Of a stretch of 38,714 bases of DNA, positions 33,047-38,714 are shown piece by piece. This stretch comes from Ilumatobacter nonamiensis YM16-303 (lineage in GTDB: Bacteria; Actinomycetota; Acidimicrobiia; Acidimicrobiales; Ilumatobacteraceae). The stretch spans positions 1-38,714 of the forward strand of contig NZ_BAOL01000023.1 in NCBI RefSeq assembly GCF_000350145.1. The letters run 5' to 3'. Position numbers and translations under genes: made by a program. How positions within the stretch are numbered: the first letter of the stretch is position 1; the number at the start of each line of letters is the position of its first letter. The notes below the pieces were generated by a model, which was given only the letters and a program-made list of their open reading frames with translations, had not been told where the DNA came from and did no database searches.

Positions 33047-34704
33047 CGCAGACCATCGACACGACCGAGACGGCGCGCACGCTCCACAACCAGGTGATGT
33101 GGAACCGACTGATCTCGGTCGTCGAGGAACAGGCGCTCGCGCTCGTGCGGACGGCCTTCAGCACGTCGGTACGCGAGGCCGGCGACCTGTCGGCCGGCGT
33201 GTTCGATCCCGACGGGCGGATGATCGCGCAGGCGGTGACGGGGACCCCCGGCCACGTCAACACGATGGCCGCCGCGGTTCCGCACTTCATCAACGACATC
33301 GGCCCCGAGCGGATCTTCCCCGGCGATGTGTACATCACGAACGATCCGTGGAAGGGGACCGGCCACCTCCACGACATCACGGTGTGCACTCCTGTGTTCC
33401 GACCGATCGCCGGTGACGACGGGCAGGAGACCGAGACGCTGATCGGCTTCTTCGCCTCGACTGCACACGTCGTCGACATCGGTGGGCGCGGTTACGGACC
33501 CGACGGCAAGGAGGTGTACGAGGAAGGGATCAACATCCCGATCATGAAGTGGGTCGACCGGGGCACGCTCAACAGCGACCTCGTCGGGATCGTCCGGGTC
33601 AACGTCCGCGAATCCGACCAGGTACTCGGTGACATCCACGGCCTCGCCGCGTCGAACGAGACCGGCCGTCGTCGGTTGCTCGACATGCTCGACGAGTTCG
33701 CGATCGATGGCCTGCGCGACCTGGCGACCTTCGTGTTCGATCGGACCGACGCCGCGATGCAACAGGCGATCGCCACGGTCGAGCCGGGCGTCTACCGCAA
33801 CGAGATGGTCGTCGACGGGTACGGCGAGCCGGTCACGCTCGCGGTCGAAATCACGGTCACGGAGGACGGCATGCACGCCGACTTCACTGGGACGTCGCCG
33901 GTGTGTCCGCTGGGGATCAACGTCCCGCTCGGCTACGCGCACGCGTACTTCACGTACGGGATGCTCGTCGCGCTCGCCCCGGAGTTGCCGAACAACTACG
34001 CCTCGTTGGCGACCTTCACGGTGAGCGCCCCCGATGGCGTGATCCTCAACGCGAAGCACCCCGATCCCGTGGCCGTCCGCCACGTGCTCGGCCACTTCGT
34101 CACCGATCTGTGTCTCGGTGCGGTCGCCCAGGCGATCCCCGAGCGGATCCCCGCCGAGGGCTCAGGGGCGCTGTGGAACTTCCAGGCGAGTGCGCGGTCC
34201 TCCGACCCGATGGACCCACGCCCACCGGTCGAGATCCTGATGTTCAACAGCGGAGGTACGGGAGCCCGTCCGACGCTCGACGGACTCACCTCGACGGCGT
34301 TCCCCTCCGGCGTCCGGACGATGTCGGTCGAAGCCACCGAGCAGGTGGGTCCGATCGTCATCTGGCGCAAGGAGATCCGGCCCGACAGTGGCGGTGTCGG
34401 CGCGCAGCGCGGCGGACTCGGCCAGGTGATCGAACTCGGCCCGACCGAGGGGTACCGGTTCGACTTCTCCGCGATGTTCGACCGGATCGACCATCCCGCA
34501 CGAGGACGCGCCGGTGGAGGGGACGGCGCACCCGGCGCGGTGTACCTCGATGATGGGACCCCGTTCGCCGGCAAGGGTCGTCAGGTCGTGCCGGAGGAGC
34601 GTCGGCTCGTGCTCGAACTCCCGGGTGGTGGTGGATTCGGGGACCCGGCGGACCGTGACCCGGACGACGCCGAGCAGGACCGGATCCAGGGCTACGTCAC
34701 GTGA
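33043..34704 (+). CDS. hyuB: hydantoinase/oxoprolinase-family subunit B
   Basis: The 553-residue partner of HyuA starts in an ATGA overlap. Hydantoinase_B signatures are FSTSVREAGDLSAGVFD, ITNDPWKGTGHLHDITV, FTGTSPVCPLGINVPLGYAH, GGGDGAPGAVYLDDG and the terminal LPGGGGFGDP. The two subunits together form the active enzyme. Length and motif order are normal, with no frameshift. The FAD-dependent oxidase gene begins 13 bases downstream, consistent with one transcript. Confidence 0.92.
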   Translation: MTQTIDTTETARTLHNQVMWNRLISVVEEQALALVRTAFSTSVREAGDLSAGVFDPDGRMIAQAVTGTPGHVNTMAAAVPHFINDIGPERIFPGDVYITNDPWKGTGHLHDITVCTPVFRPIAGDDGQETETLIGFFASTAHVVDIGGRGYGPDGKEVYEEGINIPIMKWVDRGTLNSDLVGIVRVNVRESDQVLGDIHGLAASNETGRRRLLDMLDEFAIDGLRDLATFVFDRTDAAMQQAIATVEPGVYRNEMVVDGYGEPVTLAVEITVTEDGMHADFTGTSPVCPLGINVPLGYAHAYFTYGMLVALAPELPNNYASLATFTVSAPDGVILNAKHPDPVAVRHVLGHFVTDLCLGAVAQAIPERIPAEGSGALWNFQASARSSDPMDPRPPVEILMFNSGGTGARPTLDGLTSTAFPSGVRTMSVEATEQVGPIVIWRKEIRPDSGGVGAQRGGLGQVIELGPTEGYRFDFSAMFDRIDHPARGRAGGGDGAPGAVYLDDGTPFAGKGRQVVPEERRLVLELPGGGGFGDPADRDPDDAEQDRIQGYVT

Positions 34705-34717
34705 TCCGGATGGTGCG

Positions 34718-35911
34718 GTGACCGACCTCGACTCCTCCTACGACGTCGTCTGCATCGGCGGCGCCATGATGGGCAGTTCGACGGCGTACTTCCTCACCGA
34801 GAACCCCGACTTCGACGGCTCGGTGCTGGTTGTCGAGCCCGACTGGACGTACGACCGGGCCGCGACCACGCGGGCGCAGAACAGCATCCGTGAGCAGTTC
34901 ACGAACGAACTGAACATCCGGCTCAGTTCCTTCGGGGTCGACTTCATCGCCGACTTCCACGAGCACGTCCAGGTCGACGGCGACTCGCCCGAGATCAACT
35001 TCCGGGGCACCGGGTACCTGTTCCTCGCCGACACCGAGGAGTTGTACGAAACGCTCGAACGGGAGTCGGAGGCGCAGCTGTCGGCGGGGGCCGACGTCGA
35101 GATGCTGCGTCCGGGCGATGTCGCGCAGCGGTTCCCGTACATGGACGCCGACCAGCTGGCGGGTGCTCGTCTCGGCGGGATGCGCGAGGGCTCGTTCGAC
35201 GGGTGGGCGCTGTTCCAGGGGCTACGTCGACGTGCGATCCACAACGGCGCGACGTACGTGAAGGATCGGGTGGTCGATCTCGATGTCGAGGCGGGCCGCG
35301 TCACGCAGATCCGACTGGAGTCGGGACGGTCCGTTGCGTGCGGACACGCGGTCAACACCTCGGGGTGTCGGGCGAAGCAGGTCGCAGCGATGGCCGGCGT
35401 CGAGCTGCCGATCGAGCCGCGGGCGCGCACCAGTTTCGTGTTCGACTGTCGCACGCCGATCGAGGGGATCGTGCCACTGACGATCACACCGGTCGGCGTC
35501 CACTTCCGGCGTGAGCAGAACCACTACATGACCGGCGCCGTTCCCGAGCACGACGTGGCCGTCGACTACGACGACCTCGACGTCCGCCACGACGAGTTCG
35601 AGGACCTGATCTGGCCCGCCGTCGCCCGGTTCGTGCCGCAGTTCGATCAGATCGGTCTGGTCACGTCATGGGGCGGGCAGTACGACTACAACACGCTCGA
35701 CCACAACCTGATCGTCGGCCCGAGCAGTGCGGTCGAGAATCTGGTGTTCGCCAACGGATTCTCCGGTCACGGACTGCAGCAGGGACCCGCGGTGGGCCGT
35801 GCGATCAGTGAGCTGATCACCTACGGCGAGTACCGCACGATCGACCTCTCGCCGTTCGGCTACGGCCGCATCGAGCGCAACGAACCCATCGTCGAACACG
35901 CCGTCATCTAG
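34718..35911 (+). CDS. DAO-type FAD-dependent oxidoreductase
   Basis: The 397-residue flavoprotein starts at GTG 34718. The FAD-binding turn is GGAMMGSS at residues 13-20, following YDVVCI. RAQNSIREQFTNELNIRLSS and the C-terminal VFANGFSGHGLQQGPAVGRA are typical of the D-amino-acid oxidase / sarcosine and dimethylglycine oxidase superfamily. In this context it may oxidise an amine released by the HyuAB step, for example an N-methylated amino acid. The true substrate is unknown. It closes the regulator-SDR-hyuAB operon and converges on the transglutaminase gene 33 bases away. Confidence 0.87.
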   Translation: MTDLDSSYDVVCIGGAMMGSSTAYFLTENPDFDGSVLVVEPDWTYDRAATTRAQNSIREQFTNELNIRLSSFGVDFIADFHEHVQVDGDSPEINFRGTGYLFLADTEELYETLERESEAQLSAGADVEMLRPGDVAQRFPYMDADQLAGARLGGMREGSFDGWALFQGLRRRAIHNGATYVKDRVVDLDVEAGRVTQIRLESGRSVACGHAVNTSGCRAKQVAAMAGVELPIEPRARTSFVFDCRTPIEGIVPLTITPVGVHFRREQNHYMTGAVPEHDVAVDYDDLDVRHDEFEDLIWPAVARFVPQFDQIGLVTSWGGQYDYNTLDHNLIVGPSSAVENLVFANGFSGHGLQQGPAVGRAISELITYGEYRTIDLSPFGYGRIERNEPIVEHAVI

Positions 35912-35944
35912 CGCGACGTCACCGTGGGATCCGTCACGTAGCGC

Positions 35945-36769
35945 TCAGGCGGTCGAGGTGGCGTCGGGTTCGTCGCCGGCGTCGCCGTCCAGCTCGACGC
36001 TGACGGTCTTGTCGAGCAACTCGGCTTCTCCGACGAACGTCGCGAACGGAGTGTCCGCGGCGTCACGTCCGAAGCCGATCCTCGCCAGCCCGTTGATGGG
36101 CGACATTCCGGTCGGGTCGAACAGATACCAGTCGTCGCCCAGGTACGCCTCGAAGAAGCCGTGGAAGTCCTGTGGCTCGACACCGACGCCGTAGCCCGAC
36201 ACGTAGCGCGCCGGGATCCCGAGCGCACGGCACAGCGAGATCGACACGTGGGCGAAGTCGCGACACACGCCGGCGCGTTGTTGCAGAACGTCCGAGGTAC
36301 CGCTCGACCCGTCGGTCACCCCGGGCTCGTACACCAGGTTGTCCTCGACCCAGTCTGCGACGGCCTGCACCCGACCGTGTCCCCGGTCGAGGTCACCGAA
36401 CAGGCGTGAAGCGAGGTCGATGAACAAGTCGGATTCGCAGTAGCGACTGGGATTCAGGTACGGCAGGACCGGTCCCGGAATCTGTCCGAAGTCGACCTCG
36501 TCGAGATCGGTTGCTCGGGCGTCGTCGCCCTCGAGGCTGACCGATGCTCGATACGTGATCTCGAGTTCGCCGGGCTCGGCGTCGAATCGGAGCAACTGGT
36601 GGGTACCGGACCCGAAAGGAACGTTCGATGCCGCCACATCGGGGGTGATCACGATCTCCTCGGCGGTCACGAATTGGTGATCGGTGCGTGCCGCCGTGAC
36701 GGAGAATGCGAACGAGGTCGGTTCGTGAACCTCGTAACGCATCGTGGAGTGGACGTCGACGGTGCTCAT
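35945..36769 (-). CDS. transglutaminase-like cysteine protease-fold protein
   Basis: The 274-residue protein has an N-terminal beta domain of the bacterial transglutaminase type (RYEVHEPTSFAFSV, GTHQLLRFD). The core follows, with the full triad: C169 (GVCRDFAH), H203 (FHGFFEAYL) and D218 (FDPTG). GIPARYVSGYG between them is a family hallmark. Such proteins are usually proteases or amidases, sometimes transglutaminases, and lie near unrelated metabolic genes. There is no signal peptide, so it is cytoplasmic. The ATG at 36769 is preceded by TAGACC at six bases on the minus strand. Confidence 0.9.
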   Translation of the reverse strand: MSTVDVHSTMRYEVHEPTSFAFSVTAARTDHQFVTAEEIVITPDVAASNVPFGSGTHQLLRFDAEPGELEITYRASVSLEGDDARATDLDEVDFGQIPGPVLPYLNPSRYCESDLFIDLASRLFGDLDRGHGRVQAVADWVEDNLVYEPGVTDGSSGTSDVLQQRAGVCRDFAHVSISLCRALGIPARYVSGYGVGVEPQDFHGFFEAYLGDDWYLFDPTGMSPINGLARIGFGRDAADTPFATFVGEAELLDKTVSVELDGDAGDEPDATSTA

Positions 36770-36775
36770 GCCCCA

Positions 36776-36781
36776 GGTCTA
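36776..36781 (-). promoter_or_regulatory. -10 element of the transglutaminase-like gene
   Basis: TAGACC on the minus strand ends six bases before the ATG at 36769, close to the leaderless pattern but lacking the final T. Confidence 0.3.
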
Positions 36782-36881
36782 CCGTCGATCCGGTCCCGGC
36801 GTTCCGACGATGTGCTCCGTCGTGGGTGGTGGTCGTCCGTCGTCGTCGTTCGTGTCCGTGGTCGCGAGGCCCGAGGCTCCG

Positions 36882-36887
36882 TAGCAT
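36882..36887 (+). promoter_or_regulatory. -10 element of the acyl-CoA dehydrogenase gene
   Basis: TAGCAT ends seven bases before ATG 36895, the leaderless layout common in this window. No clear -35 is seen. Confidence 0.45.
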
Positions 36888-36894
36888 CGATGCC

Positions 36895-38682
36895 ATGAGC
36901 ACGTACACGCCTCCGACGGACGACATCCGCTTCGTCATGACCCACGTCGCCGATCTCGACGGGATTCTGGCCACCGAGCAATTCGGCCATGTCGACGCCG
37001 ACAGCCTCGCGGCGGTGCTCGACGAGGTCGCCCGCTTCATGGCCGACGAGGTCGCCCCGACGAACGTCGACGGTGATCGCATCGGATCGCAGTGGCAACC
37101 CGACGGAACCGTCGTCACGCCACCGAGCTTCGCCCCCGCGTACGACAAGTGGGTTGCGTCGGGTTTCGGTGCGATGCCGTTCGAGGCCGAGTTCGGCGGT
37201 GCGGATTTCCCCTGGATCTCGGCGATCGCCGTCCAGGAGCTGTTCACGTCGGCGAACATGGCGTTGTCGTTGTGCCCGCTGCTGACCCAGGGCGCGATCG
37301 ACGCGATTCTCGCCCACGGCTCCGACGAGCAGAAGGCGACCTACCTCCCCAAGATGATGACCGGGGAGTGGACCGGCACCATGAACCTCACCGAGCCGCA
37401 GGCCGGCTCCGATGTCGGTGCGGTCACGACCAAGGCCGAGCCCAACGGCGACGGGTCGTGGAGCATCACCGGGCAGAAGATCTTCATCACGTTCGGTGAA
37501 CACGACCTGGCCGAGCAGATCATGCACCTCGTGCTCGCGCGGACACCGGGCTCCCCTCCCGGGACGAAGGGCATCTCGATGTTCCTCGTGCCGAAGTTCC
37601 TGTTGAACGACGACGGGTCGTTGGGTGAGCGCAACGGCGCGTCGTGCGTGTCGATCGAGCACAAGCTCGGAATCCACGGGTCGCCGACGTGCGTCATGTC
37701 GTTCGAAGGGGCGAGCGGATGGCTCGTCGGTGAGGAACTCGACGGCATGAAGAACATGTTCACGATGATGAACAACGCGCGTCTGTCGGTCGGTCTGCAG
37801 GGACTCTGCATCTCCGATCGCGCCTACCAGCAGTCGCTCGAGTACGCGCAGGAACGCGATCAGGGAACGGCGATCGGCGCCGAGAAGGGCACCTCCAGTC
37901 CGATCATCGAGCACCCGGACGTCCGCCGGATGCTGATGACCCAGCGGGCATGGATCGACGCGATGCGTGCGCTCACCTACACGAACGCGGCAGCGCTCGA
38001 CCGCGCCGATGCGGCAGCGGCCTCCGGCGATTCCGACGAGGCGCGTCGGTGGCGTGAACTCGCCGACCTGATGATCCCGCTCTCGAAGGGGGTCTGTACC
38101 GACGTGTGCAACGAGATGACGTCGCTCGCGCTCCAGATCCACGGCGGGATGGGCTACGTCGAGGAGACCGGCGCGGCTCAGCACTACCGGGACGCTCGCA
38201 TCGCCGCGATCTACGAGGGCACCAACGGCATCCAGGCTGCGGACCTCGTCGGTCGCAAGCTCGCGATGCGCGGGGGAGCGGTGATCACCGACCTCCTCGA
38301 CGAGTTCGAGTCCCGCGCCGAGGAACTCGGTGCGATCGATGGCTTGTCCACGTTCGCCGATCGGTTGGCCGAAGCGGTCGGCACCGCTCGGACCGCCACC
38401 GCCCACCTCGTCGAGCACGGCCCGTCCGATCCGCGTTCGCTGCTCGCGGCGTCGGGTCCCTACCTCCGCCTGCTCGGCACCACGGTGTGTGCCGGTCTGC
38501 TGGCCAAGGGAGCGATCGCCGCATCGAGTGCCGACGATTTCGACCCGGCCTTCCTCGAGGCCAAGGTCACCAGCGCGAAGTTCTTCGGTGAGCAGATCCT
38601 GCCCACGACGGCCGGCCTCCTCGCTGCGGTCACCTCACCCGCCGACGACCTCTACGCCCTCACCCCCACCCAACTCCTCTGA
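36895..38682 (+). CDS. long-type acyl-CoA dehydrogenase (FadE5-like)
   Basis: At 595 residues this is the longer class of acyl-CoA dehydrogenase, with an added N-terminal segment (TPPTDDIRFVMTHV) and an extra C-terminal helical domain. FAD and substrate contacts include GTMNLTEPQAGSDVGAV and the GQKIFIT stretch. The catalytic base is E441 in IYEGTNGIQAADLVGRKL. The enzyme introduces the 2,3-double bond in fatty acyl-CoA, passing electrons to ETF. It has its own promoter and is divergent from the transglutaminase-like gene. The gene is complete, and only 32 bases follow it before the window ends. Confidence 0.93.
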   Translation: MSTYTPPTDDIRFVMTHVADLDGILATEQFGHVDADSLAAVLDEVARFMADEVAPTNVDGDRIGSQWQPDGTVVTPPSFAPAYDKWVASGFGAMPFEAEFGGADFPWISAIAVQELFTSANMALSLCPLLTQGAIDAILAHGSDEQKATYLPKMMTGEWTGTMNLTEPQAGSDVGAVTTKAEPNGDGSWSITGQKIFITFGEHDLAEQIMHLVLARTPGSPPGTKGISMFLVPKFLLNDDGSLGERNGASCVSIEHKLGIHGSPTCVMSFEGASGWLVGEELDGMKNMFTMMNNARLSVGLQGLCISDRAYQQSLEYAQERDQGTAIGAEKGTSSPIIEHPDVRRMLMTQRAWIDAMRALTYTNAAALDRADAAAASGDSDEARRWRELADLMIPLSKGVCTDVCNEMTSLALQIHGGMGYVEETGAAQHYRDARIAAIYEGTNGIQAADLVGRKLAMRGGAVITDLLDEFESRAEELGAIDGLSTFADRLAEAVGTARTATAHLVEHGPSDPRSLLAASGPYLRLLGTTVCAGLLAKGAIAASSADDFDPAFLEAKVTSAKFFGEQILPTTAGLLAAVTSPADDLYALTPTQLL

Positions 38683-38714
38683 CCCGTTCTCGTGAACAGT
38701 TCCCGCGCTCCGTG

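Noticed and set aside
35908-35946. Imperfect inverted repeat between the convergent oxidase and transglutaminase genes
   Set aside because: The arms (gcgc-acgt-ac) have several mismatches and there is no T-tract. It is too weak to call a terminator.
1-38714. tRNA, rRNA, CRISPR arrays, insertion sequences, integrases or phage genes
   Set aside because: Nothing resembling these was seen on either strand. Gene style is uniform across the window, so there is no sign of recent transfer.

Overview
The window is 38.7 kb of dense, high-GC, almost entirely coding bacterial DNA. Many starts are GTG, 1-20 bp start/stop overlaps are common, and lipoprotein signal peptides recur. A repeated promoter layout (-10 hexamer TAnnnT ending 6-8 bases before the start codon) implies leaderless mRNAs. 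Iron-type operators resemble the actinobacterial DtxR/IdeR box, and one lipoprotein has an Mtb12-like C-terminus. Together these point to a high-GC actinobacterium, most likely Acidimicrobiia (Ilumatobacter-like). The lineage is inferred from style; no rRNA or tRNA gene is present to confirm it.

Region 1 (about 1-15.2 kb) is an iron/haem acquisition and storage island in four transcription units, each with a DtxR/IdeR-like box at its promoter. Unit A (122-5546) encodes an imelysin-like lipoprotein, a di-haem oxidoreductase, a second imelysin-like lipoprotein that lacks the family histidine, an HTTM membrane protein and a small anchored protein. Unit B (5621-8563) encodes a haem-binding HmuT-like lipoprotein, a HugZ-type haem oxygenase, an unknown His/Cys-rich protein and an Mtb12-like lipoprotein. 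Unit C (8770-12746) encodes two FecCD permeases, a FepC-type ATPase, a bacterioferritin-like protein and a thioredoxin-fold [2Fe-2S] ferredoxin. Unit D (minus strand, 15112-12846) encodes two tandem siderophore-binding lipoproteins. Three binding proteins therefore surround one permease/ATPase set.

Region 2 (about 15.2-25.7 kb) is a membrane and envelope-stress island: an MscS channel, a YihY/BrkB protein, a GlsB/YeaQ protein, a three-gene overlapping operon, then DUF1269, DUF2510 and DUF2254 membrane proteins. The three-gene operon is the most unusual item. Two paralogous receptor-type class III cyclase homologues flank an MscS channel with a C-terminal cyclic-nucleotide-binding (CNB) fold. 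Both cyclase domains lack several catalytic residues, and the CNB fold lacks its phosphate-binding Glu and Arg. It looks like a cyclic-nucleotide signalling module that keeps the architecture but has lost the chemistry.

Region 3 (about 25.7-38.7 kb) is metabolic. Two divergent flavoproteins (a disulfide-reductase-like enzyme and an unusual FAD/NAD(P)-Rossmann plus ferredoxin-NADP reductase fusion) are followed by an EcsC-like protein. Next is an ArsR-type regulator leading an SDR - HyuA - HyuB - DAO-type oxidase operon, probably for breakdown of a hydantoin-like or oxoproline-like substrate. A transglutaminase-like protein and a long FadE5-type acyl-CoA dehydrogenase end the window. No stretch of more than 300 bases lacks a gene, and I saw no insertion sequence, prophage, CRISPR array, tRNA or rRNA.
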